From: Patiriisocius sp047731265
GTDB lineage: Bacteria; Bacteroidota; Bacteroidia; Flavobacteriales; Flavobacteriaceae
Reading direction: 5' to 3'
Length of the DNA stretch: 64,000 nucleotides
Assembly (NCBI RefSeq): GCF_047731265.1
Contig: NZ_CP159835.1
Coordinates: 3,596,001 to 3,660,000, forward strand
The notes beneath the pieces are model-generated. The model was not told where the DNA came from. It saw nothing but the letters and a program-made list of their open reading frames with translations, and searched no databases. This document shows positions 46,300 to 54,609 of this stretch, one piece after another. Both the position numbers and the translations under genes were made by a program. Position 1 is the first letter of the stretch. Each line of letters begins with the position of its first letter.

Positions 46300-48450
46300 A
46301 TGTCTGAAGAAAAAAAAATAAACGAAGAAGAACAGCAAGCAGAAGTACAAAATATTGAAGATACTTCGGAAGTAGAAAACGTTGAAGTTTCTGAACCCAA
46401 AGAAAATTCAAATAAAAGCAATCTAGATTCAACCGAAACAAACCTAGTTAAAAAACCACTAGATATTGAAGTAGACTCTGTAATTAAAGAAGAAACTGCT
46501 GTTGTAAAAGAAGAAGAAGAAATAACATCTTCTGACGATAAACCTTCAGAAAAAAATACCGAAGAAACTGCTGTTGTAAAAGAAGAAGAAGAAATAACAT
46601 CTTCTAACACCGAACCCTCAGACGAAACTAAAGTAGAAACTGCTATTGAAGAAGATGAAAAAGACGAAGAAGAAATAACTTCTTCTGACGAAGATCTTTC
46701 AGAAGAAGGCAGCGAGGAAACTACTAAGAAGGAGGCTTTAGATTATAGTAGTCTGAATCAAACTTCATTAATTTCAGCATTGCAAGAACTTCTGGCAACA
46801 CAAGATGTTCAGAAAATAAAAAACAACGCGGAAGAAATTAAAACCGAATTTAACAATCAGTTTCAAGAAGAGCTTGCTGAGAAAAAAGATGCGTTTTTAG
46901 CTGAAGGTGGCAATATAATTGACTTTCATTACACCTCAAAAAATAAAGCAGCATTTAATGATGCTTATGGAGAATATAGAACGAAGCGCAACGCTCACTA
47001 TAAAGACCTAAAGCAAGAACTTGAAAATAATCTCGACAATAGGGAAGCGCTCATTGGAGAAATAAAATCCATTTTAGATTCAGAAGAAAGCGCCAATAAA
47101 AATTACAACAAGTTAAAAGGTATTCAAGAACGTTGGAAAAATGCAGGTCCTATCCCTCGCGATAAATACAACACCGTTTGGAACAACTACCATCACTATA
47201 TGGAAACATATTATGATGCGCTCCATCTTGACAGAGAATTTAGAGACCTAGATTTTAAACACAATCTTGAAGAAAAACGGAAGCTAATAAAAAGAACCGA
47301 AGAGCTTACAAAAGAAACCAATATAGACAAAGCGTTTAGAGAGCTACAACTAATCCACCGCCGCTGGAAAGAAGAAGTAGGGCCGGTTGCGAGAGAATTT
47401 AGAGATGAAATTTGGGACACTTTTAGTGCGGCAACAAAAATTATTCATGATAAAAAACAAGAAGCTGAAGCTGCACTACAAGAAACATTTCATGAAAACT
47501 ACAACGTTAAGAAAGAACTTATTGGACTTATTGACAGAGTAAAAGCAGAGATTACTCCATCTCACAATGCTTGGCAAAAGGGAATGAAACAAGTACAAGA
47601 AATACGGGATGTATTTTTTCAAGCTGGAAGTGTACCAAAAGAAAAAAATAAAGAAATTTGGGCGAATTTCAAAGAAACAACTCGAAACTTTAATAAGGCT
47701 AAGAACCAGTTTTACAAAGATCAAAAGAATCAGCAATTTGACAATCTTGAAAAGAAACAGGCACTCATTAAAATTGCTGAAGACAATAAAGACAGTGAAG
47801 ATTTTGATGCAGCTACTCAATTATACAAAAAAGTACAGCACGATTGGAAGAGTATAGGTCATGTTCCAAGAAAAGACAGTGATAAAATCTGGAAAGAATT
47901 TAAGGTCGCTTGCAACCATTACTTTGAAAGATTACATTCCTTAAAAGACGAAGAAAACAAAGAAGAATTCGCAAATTTTGAAAAGAAAGAAGCACTCCTA
48001 GAGGTTACTTCAAAACTCAAAATGAGTGATGATCATAAAGAAAACATAAAGAACATCAAAGAAAAAATAACTGAATGGAAATCCATTGGACGGGTTCCTT
48101 ATAAAAAGAAGAATATCGACCAAAAGTTTAATAAAGTATTGGATGGTTTGTTCTCTAAGTTAGACCTAGGAAAGAAAGAAACAGAACTCATAAAGTTTGA
48201 AAATAAGCTAAGTGCTATGGTTTCGCAAGAAGATGATAGACAACTACAAAATGAACAGTTTTATATTGGCAAAAAGATTGATGAAACCAAAGCAGAAATC
48301 ATGCAACTAGAAAATAATTTAGGCTTTTTCCAGCATGTGCCAGATGATAATCCAATGGTAGCAGAAGTGCATAAAAATATTGCCCGCCACAAGGAGCAGT
48401 TACAACTTTGGATTGAAAAACGTAAGAAAATAAAAGCGGCTCGTAGTTAA
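46300..48450 (+). CDS. DUF349 domain protein with acidic repeat-rich N-terminus
   Basis: About 716 residues. The first ~150 are extremely acidic (Glu/Asp/Ser/Thr), with tandem repeats. From about residue 215 to 640 there are five DUF349 units, each a helical hairpin with the WK...GPVPR/SIGRVPY signature (for example RWKNAGPIPRDKYNTVWNNY, DWKSIGHVPRKDSDKIW, EWKSIGRVPYKKKN). A coiled-coil tail follows. DUF349 proteins are widespread and uncharacterised here; RNA- or ribosome-related roles have been suggested. ATG 46300 is used; TTG 46291 adds three residues. Confidence 0.88.
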   Translation: MSEEKKINEEEQQAEVQNIEDTSEVENVEVSEPKENSNKSNLDSTETNLVKKPLDIEVDSVIKEETAVVKEEEEITSSDDKPSEKNTEETAVVKEEEEITSSNTEPSDETKVETAIEEDEKDEEEITSSDEDLSEEGSEETTKKEALDYSSLNQTSLISALQELLATQDVQKIKNNAEEIKTEFNNQFQEELAEKKDAFLAEGGNIIDFHYTSKNKAAFNDAYGEYRTKRNAHYKDLKQELENNLDNREALIGEIKSILDSEESANKNYNKLKGIQERWKNAGPIPRDKYNTVWNNYHHYMETYYDALHLDREFRDLDFKHNLEEKRKLIKRTEELTKETNIDKAFRELQLIHRRWKEEVGPVAREFRDEIWDTFSAATKIIHDKKQEAEAALQETFHENYNVKKELIGLIDRVKAEITPSHNAWQKGMKQVQEIRDVFFQAGSVPKEKNKEIWANFKETTRNFNKAKNQFYKDQKNQQFDNLEKKQALIKIAEDNKDSEDFDAATQLYKKVQHDWKSIGHVPRKDSDKIWKEFKVACNHYFERLHSLKDEENKEEFANFEKKEALLEVTSKLKMSDDHKENIKNIKEKITEWKSIGRVPYKKKNIDQKFNKVLDGLFSKLDLGKKETELIKFENKLSAMVSQEDDRQLQNEQFYIGKKIDETKAEIMQLENNLGFFQHVPDDNPMVAEVHKNIARHKEQLQLWIEKRKKIKAARS
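46489..46686. repeat. Tandem 72-bp coding repeat in the DUF349 gene
   Basis: A 45-bp block is identical at 46489-46533 and 46561-46605, with a 72-bp period. It encodes EETAVVKEEEEITSS. A third, degenerate copy begins near 46633 (VETAIEED, then EEEITSSDE). All units are multiples of three, so copy number can change without breaking the frame. Confidence 0.9.
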
Positions 48451-48465
48451 AATAAAAAATCTAAA

Positions 48466-48497
48466 AAAACTCATTACAAAGGTTTTTGGAGTTTTAA
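48466..48497 (+). terminator. Weak terminator after DUF349
   Basis: AAAACTC (48466-48472) pairs with GAGTTTT (48489-48495), preceded by A and followed by T-poor sequence. Confidence 0.35.
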
Positions 48498-48550
48498 AAT
48501 GAATTAATAGCACTTTGAGTTAAATAATCTTAACCATAATAAGAACCTAT

Positions 48551-49180
48551 ATGAATTGCCTTCTTTGTAATTCAATAGTTATAGAAAAATACCATTCACA
48601 AATTGATCGTGAGTGGTATTTTTGCTTAGAATGCGCCAGTGTTTTTGTGCCAAACCATATATTACCCTCTTTTAAAAAAGAAAAAAGACGGTACCAATTA
48701 CACGAAAACAACCCTACTGATATTGGCTTCCAAAAGTTTGTTTCTCCTTTAGCACAAACTATAAAAAACACAATTCCTGAAAAACATACAGGATTAGATT
48801 TTGGCTCTGGAACAGGATCTGCTGTTGGAAAATTAGTGCGAGAAGCAGGCTATAATTTATTCGAGTATGATCCGTTTTTCAAGGCAAATAGATCGGTTTT
48901 AGACAGCGCATATGACTTTATCATTTGCTGTGAGGTAATTGAACATTTTCACCACCCATTAAAAGAATTTGAATTATTATATTCATTACTAAAACCAGGT
49001 GCTTCTTTATTTTCTATGACCAATTTATTACCCGAAAGATCAGAGTTTCCAATCTGGTATTATAAAAATGATCTAACACACGTCCTTTTCTATTCTATAG
49101 AAAATCTAGAATGGATTAAAAAAAAAGTTGGTTTTTCAGGCTTGAAGATTGAAGGTCGGGTAATCACTTTGACTAAATGA
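48551..49180 (+). CDS. Class I SAM-dependent methyltransferase with N-terminal zinc ribbon
   Basis: 209 residues. The first ~35 residues hold CLLCNS and CLECAS, two CxxC pairs of a zinc ribbon. The methyltransferase fold then shows motif I GLDFGSGTGSAVGKL (about 78-92), the ICCEVIEHFHHP acidic loop near 120 and LLKPGASLFSMTN. Similar zinc-ribbon methyltransferases act on RNA, protein or small metabolites; the target is not assignable. It has its own 100-nt upstream space. Confidence 0.85.
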   Translation: MNCLLCNSIVIEKYHSQIDREWYFCLECASVFVPNHILPSFKKEKRRYQLHENNPTDIGFQKFVSPLAQTIKNTIPEKHTGLDFGSGTGSAVGKLVREAGYNLFEYDPFFKANRSVLDSAYDFIICCEVIEHFHHPLKEFELLYSLLKPGASLFSMTNLLPERSEFPIWYYKNDLTHVLFYSIENLEWIKKKVGFSGLKIEGRVITLTK

Positions 49181-49241
49181 GTTTATTATTACAGATTAAA
49201 CCTTTCAGTTTTTTACCATTAATACCGCAAACTACCCCTGC

Positions 49242-50015
49242 CTATTGCGACTTAGCTTCTTCCCAAAAAACGTCCATTTCCTCCAGTGTCATGTCTTTTA
49301 ATTCTTTCCCCATTTCTTTTGCTTTACTTTCGAGATACTGAAAACGTTTAATAAATTTTTTATTAGTTCGTTCCAGTGCGTTTTCAGGATCAATTTTTAA
49401 AAAGCGAGCATAATTAATCATCGAGAAAAGAACATCACCAAATTCAGCTTCCATTTTTTCTTGATTACCCTCATTGATTTCGTGTTGAAGCTCGCCGAGT
49501 TCTTCCTCTAATTTTTCAAAAACTTGCTCGGGATGTTCCCAATCAAATCCTACTCCAGACACCTTATCTTGTATTCTATTAGCTTTTACGAGCGCTGGCA
49601 ATGATTTTGGGACTCCTTGTAACACACTCGTTTTACCTTCTTTTAATTTTAAGTTCTCCCAATTTTGTTTCACCTCTTCCTCATCGGCAACTATTACATC
49701 TCCATAAATGTGTGGATGACGGGAAATCAATTTTTCACAAATATGGTTTGTGACATCTGCAATATCAAAATCGTTTGTCTCACTCCCTATTTTTGAATAG
49801 AATACAATGTGCAAAAGTAAATCTCCCAATTCGCCTTTAACTTCGGCCAAGTCCTTTTCTAAAATAGCATCGCCCAATTCGTAGGTTTCTTCGATAGTAA
49901 GATGACGAAGTGTTTCCATTGTTTGCTTTTTATCCCAAGGGCATTGTTCGCGCAACTCATCCATTATGGTGAGTAAACGATCAAAAGCGTCTAATTGCTG
50001 TTTTCTTGAATTCAT
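49242..50015 (-). CDS. mazG: Nucleoside triphosphate pyrophosphohydrolase MazG
   Basis: All-alpha NTP pyrophosphatase that hydrolyses non-canonical NTPs. It contains two MazG domains: LREQCPWDKKQTMETL with EETYELGDAI and GELGDLLLHIVFYSKIG (residues ~15-115), then the second near EELGELQHEINEGN and FGDVLFSMINYARFL (~170-230). ATG 50015 gives 257 residues (MNSRKQQLDAFDRLL); the frame also opens at 50030. It is the last gene of a minus-strand group. Confidence 0.94.
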   Translation of the reverse strand: MNSRKQQLDAFDRLLTIMDELREQCPWDKKQTMETLRHLTIEETYELGDAILEKDLAEVKGELGDLLLHIVFYSKIGSETNDFDIADVTNHICEKLISRHPHIYGDVIVADEEEVKQNWENLKLKEGKTSVLQGVPKSLPALVKANRIQDKVSGVGFDWEHPEQVFEKLEEELGELQHEINEGNQEKMEAEFGDVLFSMINYARFLKIDPENALERTNKKFIKRFQYLESKAKEMGKELKDMTLEEMDVFWEEAKSQ

Positions 50016-50033
50016 AGTGCTCATAAACAAACA

Positions 50034-50057
50034 AAGCTACGAGATTTATCACGTAGC
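50034..50057 (-). terminator. Hairpin between DUF5606 gene and mazG
   Basis: GCTACG/CGTAGC six-bp core with flanking A-T pairs, followed on the minus strand by TTTGTTTGTTT. It could terminate the def-DUF5606 transcript or reduce flow into mazG. Confidence 0.45.
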
Positions 50058-50082
50058 CTTGTTTTATATATAAAAAAAATAT

Positions 50083-50631
50083 TTATTTTTTTCTAGCTGC
50101 TGTACTTTTTGCAGTCCCCCCTTTTTTAGCTGAGCTCGCTTTTGGAGCACCTCCTTTTGATGGACTCTCCATTTTAGGACTCGTCTTTATCTTTGCGGCA
50201 GATTTCTCTTCTTCGTTGGCTTCAGTTTCTGTAGCTTCCTCTTTTTCTGAAAAATCTGTAATGCCATTTTTTACTAACAGATTGTACCATTGTACCACCT
50301 TTTTAATGTCGCTCGTGTACACACGTTCTTCATCATAATCTGGAAGAATCCCGAAAAAGAACTCTTCTAATTCTATTTTAGGCACTTTATGATTAATGGT
50401 TTCTTTTCCATCCTCTTTTTCAGCAATTTTCTCAAAAATCTTTCGCAGTGGCACTTCTTCAGTTAGTGTATAAATTGCGATTTCGCTCAATAAACTAACA
50501 TTGTGACGTGCGCTAACACTAATTTTTCTATTGTCTAATAAAGACTCTGCTAAAAAACCACCTCTTGTTTGTGTAGCTAATTTGTACAATCCTGGTTTTC
50601 CTGAAATGGATAAAATTTTCTCTAAACTCAT
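50083..50631 (-). CDS. DUF5606 domain protein with basic Ala/Lys/Pro tail
   Basis: 182 residues. The DUF5606 domain (about 1-130) has LEKILSISGKPGLYKLATQT and KVVQWYNLLVKNGITDF. The last ~50 residues are a low-complexity acidic then basic tail rich in Lys, Ala, Ser and Pro, of the sort that binds nucleic acid nonspecifically. Genes of this family accompany def and ruvX in Flavobacteriia. Function unknown. Confidence 0.88.
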   Translation of the reverse strand: MSLEKILSISGKPGLYKLATQTRGGFLAESLLDNRKISVSARHNVSLLSEIAIYTLTEEVPLRKIFEKIAEKEDGKETINHKVPKIELEEFFFGILPDYDEERVYTSDIKKVVQWYNLLVKNGITDFSEKEEATETEANEEEKSAAKIKTSPKMESPSKGGAPKASSAKKGGTAKSTAARKK

Positions 50632-50717
50632 ATACTTTATTTATGTTAAGATACTAACAATTCCCAAAAGTTATGGGATCGCAAATCTATTTTTAAATTT
50701 TTAGTTGTGCAATGCTC

Positions 50718-51308
50718 TTAGCGTTTCTTTTTCGCATTAGGATAACGCATTCTATAATCAATGTTCGTTTTACCCTTACTAATATTATTAAGCTTGCCTT
50801 TTATAAGACGTTTTTTTAATACTGATAATTTATCGGTAAACAAAACACCTTCGATGTGATCGTACTCGTGTTGTATGATTCGAGCAATGATTCCTGAATA
50901 GGTTTCTGTATGCATTTTAAAGGACTCATCGTAGTACTCTATCGAAACTGTTGCCTTTCTAAAGACATCTTCGCGCACGTCTGGAATACTCAAACAGCCT
51001 TCATTAAAAGCCCATTCGTCTCCTTCCTCTTTTAAAACAGTAGCATTTATAAATATCTTTTTAAAGTCAGAAACTTCCGCTTGCTCTTCTTCAGTCATAT
51101 CTTCATCATCTGCAAAAGGCGAAGCATCCACTAAAAACAATCTAATAGCAAGCCCTATTTGTGGTGCAGCAAGACCTATTCCGCTTGCTGCATACATGGT
51201 TTCGAACATGTTCTCTAACAAGGTATCCAGATTAGGATAATCTAAAGTAATATCTGTACATTCTTTTCTTAAAACGGGATCGCCATATGCGACAATAGGT
51301 AATATCAT
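50718..51308 (-). CDS. def: Peptide deformylase
   Basis: Removes the formyl group from new proteins. All three motifs are intact: GIGLAAPQIG near residue 43, NEGCLSIP near 105 (metal-binding Cys), and IQHEYDHIEG near 147 (HExxH). 196 residues. It begins 15 nt after ruvX, likely the same operon. Confidence 0.96.
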   Translation of the reverse strand: MILPIVAYGDPVLRKECTDITLDYPNLDTLLENMFETMYAASGIGLAAPQIGLAIRLFLVDASPFADDEDMTEEEQAEVSDFKKIFINATVLKEEGDEWAFNEGCLSIPDVREDVFRKATVSIEYYDESFKMHTETYSGIIARIIQHEYDHIEGVLFTDKLSVLKKRLIKGKLNNISKGKTNIDYRMRYPNAKKKR

Positions 51309-51323
51309 TTTACTCTTTATTAA

Positions 51324-51731
51324 TTATTTGTATAAATAATTTTGCAATATAATCGTAGCACTTATTTCATCTACGAGTGCTTTGTCTCTTCTCTTTTTCT
51401 TGGTTAGACCACTATCTATCATAGTCTGAAATGCCATTTTACTCGTATATCGTTCGTCTACTCGAACGATTGGTATTTTAGGAAATTTCTTCTTAAAACC
51501 TTCTATAAAATTTTGAATATTTCCTTCTACTCCACTCGGAGTTCCATCTTTTTGAGTGGGCTCTCCTACTAATAGAGTCTCTACAGGCTCCTCTGTTACA
51601 TATTTGGTAAGAAAAGGCATTAAATCGTGTGTGCTTACGGTAGTAAGCCCAGATGCTATTAACTGCATTTCGTCCGTAACTGCTATGCCTGTCCTTTTAG
51701 TACCGTAATCTATTGATAGTATTCTTGCCAT
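51324..51731 (-). CDS. ruvX: Holliday junction resolvase RuvX (YqgF family), likely pre-16S rRNA nuclease
   Basis: RNase H-like fold. SIDYGTKRTGIAV (residues 5-17), GEPTQKDGTPS near 56 and VDERYTSKMAF near 98 provide the catalytic acidic residues. 135 residues. The family was named as a resolvase, and genetic data in other bacteria support a role in 16S rRNA 5' maturation. First gene of the def operon. Confidence 0.94.
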   Translation of the reverse strand: MARILSIDYGTKRTGIAVTDEMQLIASGLTTVSTHDLMPFLTKYVTEEPVETLLVGEPTQKDGTPSGVEGNIQNFIEGFKKKFPKIPIVRVDERYTSKMAFQTMIDSGLTKKKRRDKALVDEISATIILQNYLYK

Positions 51732-51739
51732 TAAAGACG

Positions 51740-51747
51740 CAAAAATA
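51740..51747 (-). promoter_or_regulatory. -7-like element upstream of ruvX
   Basis: Minus strand TATTTTTG, exact TAnnTTTG, ending about 8 nt before the ruvX ATG, again a very short leader. Confidence 0.4.
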
Positions 51748-51860
51748 GTGCTTTCAAAAATAGTATGCTAAATTTGTAATTGAAAATGGATTTGAAAATG
51801 AAGATGGATTAATAATGGGACCAAATAATTTGCTCCTTCTCCAGCTGCAAATAATTCAGA

Positions 51861-52028
51861 ATGAAACTAAAACTAATAACCCTCATGTTTGGCTAAGAGC
51901 TGGCCCCGCATTTATTAGGAGGTGATTTTGGTAGTATTTGACACAAAACTGAAAATGTGTTTCCAAAATTAGAAAGGGAGACTTTTAAACTTGAAGCCGG
52001 TATCAACTACAAAAAATCTATAAACTGA
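51861..52028 (+). pseudogene. Decayed small secreted or barrel protein gene
   Basis: From ATG 51861 one frame runs 56 codons, with a signal-like MKLKLITLMFG, stop, then ELAPHLLGGDFGSI, stop, then FPKLERETFKLEAGINYKKS to TGA at 52026. The last part has the alternating pattern of a beta-strand in a barrel. Two in-frame stops mark it as dead. It ends 16 nt before dapD and occupies most of the 313-nt gap after ruvX. Confidence 0.5.
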
Positions 52029-52044
52029 TAATTAAACTCAAAAA

Positions 52045-52860
52045 ATGAACATATTAAAACAAACTATAGAAAAAGCTTGGGACGACCGCTCCCTATTAAC
52101 AAATACTGAAACTATCGCCGCAATTAGAGAAGTGGTAAGACTGTGTGATGAAGGAGCGTTGCGCTGCGCTGAACCAACTGCTTCTGGATGGCAAGTAAAC
52201 GAATGGGTTAAGAAAGCAGTAGTGCTTTACTTCCCTATTCAAAAAATGGAAACCATGGAAGCTGGTATTTTTGAATACCACGATAAAGTCCCGTTAAAAA
52301 GAGGCTACGAAGCCAAAGGTATTAGAGTAGTACCTAATGCTGTGGCGCGTCACGGAGCCTATATTAGTAAAGGCGTTATTATGATGCCAAGCTATGTAAA
52401 TATTGGTGCCTATGTAGACGAAGGTACGATGGTCGATACTTGGGCAACAGTAGGAAGTTGCGCACAAATTGGAAAAAACGTGCATTTGAGTGGTGGTGTT
52501 GGAATTGGAGGGGTATTAGAGCCTTTACAAGCAGCACCTGTAATTATTGAAGACGGTGCTTTTATTGGATCTCGTTGTATCGTGGTTGAAGGCGTTCGAG
52601 TAGAAAAAGAAGCCGTTTTAGGGGCCAATGTGGTGCTAACGATGAGTACGAAGATAATAGATGTTACAGGAGCAGAACCTATCGAAACAAAGGGTGTAAT
52701 CCCCCCAAGATCTGTGGTAATTCCAGGGAGTTATACCAAAAAATTTCCGGCGGGTGAATTTCAAGTTCCGTGTGCATTAATTATTGGAAAACGAAAAGAG
52801 AGCACCAATAAAAAGACATCTCTAAATGATGCCTTACGTGAATACGATGTTGCTGTTTAG
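52045..52860 (+). CDS. dapD: 2,3,4,5-tetrahydropyridine-2,6-dicarboxylate N-succinyltransferase
   Basis: Succinylase branch of DAP/lysine synthesis. After an N-terminal domain, the left-handed beta-helix shows hexapeptide repeats (VVPNAVARHGAYISKGVIMM, GTMVDTWATVGSCAQIG, GGVGIGGVLEP). 271 residues. Together with dapB at 10 kb it implies the succinylase version of the pathway. Confidence 0.96.
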   Translation: MNILKQTIEKAWDDRSLLTNTETIAAIREVVRLCDEGALRCAEPTASGWQVNEWVKKAVVLYFPIQKMETMEAGIFEYHDKVPLKRGYEAKGIRVVPNAVARHGAYISKGVIMMPSYVNIGAYVDEGTMVDTWATVGSCAQIGKNVHLSGGVGIGGVLEPLQAAPVIIEDGAFIGSRCIVVEGVRVEKEAVLGANVVLTMSTKIIDVTGAEPIETKGVIPPRSVVIPGSYTKKFPAGEFQVPCALIIGKRKESTNKKTSLNDALREYDVAV

Positions 52861-52903
52861 TAAGGTTGATTGAAAAAAACTCTTTAAATATTTCTGATAA
52901 TAA

Positions 52904-52990
52904 AACAACGCCATTTTTATTACTCTTAAATATACTTTTAGTGAAGTCGAAAACAAATATCAAATTAGAACTAATGGAAAAGGAACATAA
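52904..52990 (+). pseudogene. Relic of an outer-membrane beta-barrel C-terminus
   Basis: A 28-codon open frame reads AIFITLKYTFSEVENKYQIR and ends with TNGKGT. The TLKYTFS and VENKY pattern is that seen at the C-terminus of TonB-dependent/outer-membrane barrel proteins in this phylum. Nothing upstream in any frame continues the barrel, so only the tail seems to survive. Assignment is by resemblance. Confidence 0.35.
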
Positions 52991-53033
52991 AATTTAAGAA
53001 AGTACAAAATTAAAAAATCGGAGGTGCTAAATT

Positions 53034-53288
53034 TTGCAGCAAGGACGCGTTGAAAGGCTACTCAATATTTCTAAAGAGCGCCCTGAGGAAATATGGGCGC
53101 TGGCAGATTTTCAACGCTTCTCTATAGCCGGAATTGAAATCTCAAAAGATTTGATTTTTTTAGCGTATTATCGTATTTCGGTGTTGAAGCTAAAAAAAGA
53201 TCCTTTAATACTAAAAGAGTACGACAAAAAGAAAGACTCTAAAACAGACATTTGTGCAGAAGACCGGTGCTGGCTCGAAGAAATATAG
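53034..53288 (+). CDS. Unrecognised 84-residue protein with strong Shine-Dalgarno
   Basis: TTG 53034 is preceded at 8 nt by GGAGGT, an unusually strong ribosome-binding site for this phylum. The sequence is hydrophilic and mainly helical (PEEIWALADFQRFSIAGIEI, then LAYYRISVLKLKKDP) with a C-terminal CAEDRCWLEE. Not recognised as any family. The TTG start, isolation and low-density surroundings leave open that it is a fragment. Its 5' neighbour is a barrel relic. Confidence 0.5.
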   Translation: MQQGRVERLLNISKERPEEIWALADFQRFSIAGIEISKDLIFLAYYRISVLKLKKDPLILKEYDKKKDSKTDICAEDRCWLEEI

Positions 53289-53397
53289 AACTGAAAAAAA
53301 ATATTTATCAAAGAAAAGAGACCGTCTTAAAAACAAAAAATGGCAAATGAATGCGCCCGTGTTTCTCTGTTTATAGTGTTCCCATTTAGAACCTTCG

Positions 53398-53526
53398 TTG
53401 AAGTTATCTTTTTCTTGGAAGTTAAAAAAAGACAGGTTCTACAGAAAAGCGAAACAACAGAAAGATATAACAATCGCAATTGGACTATTTGTTATACTTT
53501 GCGTGCTCTATTCAAATTTATTTTAA
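53398..53526 (+). CDS. Candidate 42-residue basic membrane peptide before rlmF
   Basis: TTG 53398 opens MKLSFSWKLKKDRFYRKAKQ, then a hydrophobic helix (ITIAIGLFVILCVLYSNLF) and TAA at 53524, 15 nt before the rlmF ATG. Basic head plus single helix is typical of small membrane proteins and type I toxins, but no antisense RNA or partner is visible. The upstream frame is closed at 53374. Unproven. Confidence 0.35.
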   Translation: MKLSFSWKLKKDRFYRKAKQQKDITIAIGLFVILCVLYSNLF

Positions 53527-53540
53527 TCAAGAATACAACC

Positions 53541-54512
53541 ATGTCTAAAAAACCATCCCAATTAAAATCAAGACTCCACCCTCGTAATAAAAATATAGAA
53601 CGATATGATCTTGACGCATTGGTAAAAGCTATTCCTTCATTAAAAAAGTTTGTAACGCCTAATAAATATGGTGATGACAGTGTCGCTTTCTCAAATCCTG
53701 AAGCCGTAAAAAGTTTGAACAAAGCACTACTCCATTACTATTATGGAATTGAACATTGGGATTTTCCAGATGAGAATCTAACGCCACCCATTCCTGGGCG
53801 TGCAGATTACCTTCATCATCTCGCAGATGTGTTGCGCGAACATAACTTCGGAAAAATTCCCACAGGAGCTATGATTACTTGTTTTGACATTGGCACGGGA
53901 GCAAGCTGTATATATCCTATTCTTGGGGTTACTGAATACGATTGGAATTTTATAGCTTCGGATATTGATCCAAAATCGATCGCTTCGGCTGAAAAAATTG
54001 TAGCTGCAAATCCATCACTAAAAGGCAAAGTCGAATTAAAACTACAAGAAAACCCAAGAGATATTTTATTCGGAATTATTCCACGTGAAAGCAAAATAGA
54101 CCTCGCGATGTGTAACCCACCATTTCACGCCTCAGTTGAAGATGCAGAAAAAGGATCCATCAGAAAAATACAGAACCTTACCGGAAAGGAAATAGAGAAA
54201 GCGACACTAAATTTCGCAGGAAAATATTCAGAAATGGTAACCTATGGTGGCGAGTACAAATTCATCCATAATTTAATTAGAGAGAGTAAAACATATGCTG
54301 AAAATTGCTATTGGTTTTCTACTTTAGTATCCAAACAATCCAACGTAAAAGGAATCCAAAAAGCCCTACGCACGGCAGATGCCACTGAGATTAAAACAAT
54401 CCCAATGGGAACTGGTAATAAGTCTTCACGAATTATTGCGTGGACTTTTCTGTCAAAAGAAGATCAAAAAGAATGGAAACTTCAACGATGGAAAAGCAAA
54501 AGCGATCAATAG
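53541..54512 (+). CDS. rlmF: 23S rRNA (adenine1618-N6)-methyltransferase RlmF
   Basis: 323 residues from ATG 53541. HPRNKNIERYDLDAL and FSNPEAVKSLNKALLHYYYG form the N-terminal family block. Motif I is DIGTGASCIYPILG near 115, and the N6-adenine methyltransferase signature NPPFHASVEDA is near 190. The frame extends upstream to 53340, but the added 67 residues have no conserved character and the ATG matches the usual start. Confidence 0.93.
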   Translation: MSKKPSQLKSRLHPRNKNIERYDLDALVKAIPSLKKFVTPNKYGDDSVAFSNPEAVKSLNKALLHYYYGIEHWDFPDENLTPPIPGRADYLHHLADVLREHNFGKIPTGAMITCFDIGTGASCIYPILGVTEYDWNFIASDIDPKSIASAEKIVAANPSLKGKVELKLQENPRDILFGIIPRESKIDLAMCNPPFHASVEDAEKGSIRKIQNLTGKEIEKATLNFAGKYSEMVTYGGEYKFIHNLIRESKTYAENCYWFSTLVSKQSNVKGIQKALRTADATEIKTIPMGTGNKSSRIIAWTFLSKEDQKEWKLQRWKSKSDQ

Positions 54513-54609
54513 CAAATAATAATTTTCTTATTTGCGCTTCTTAAATTAGCACTATTCCAGGATTACAATGGCATCACTTTTCAAAAGAGGTACTACCAAA
54601 CCTGCGATT

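Noticed and set aside
46242..46610. 122-residue minus-strand frame
   Set aside because: Antisense to the repeat-rich acidic start of the DUF349 gene; the Ser/Leu-rich composition is produced by that codon bias.
46489..46686. CRISPR-like repeat array
   Set aside because: Two exact units and one degenerate one, in frame within a gene, with no spacers.
53340..53540. N-terminal extension of rlmF
   Set aside because: The added 67 residues lack conserved character, and the ATG at 53541 fits the family start.
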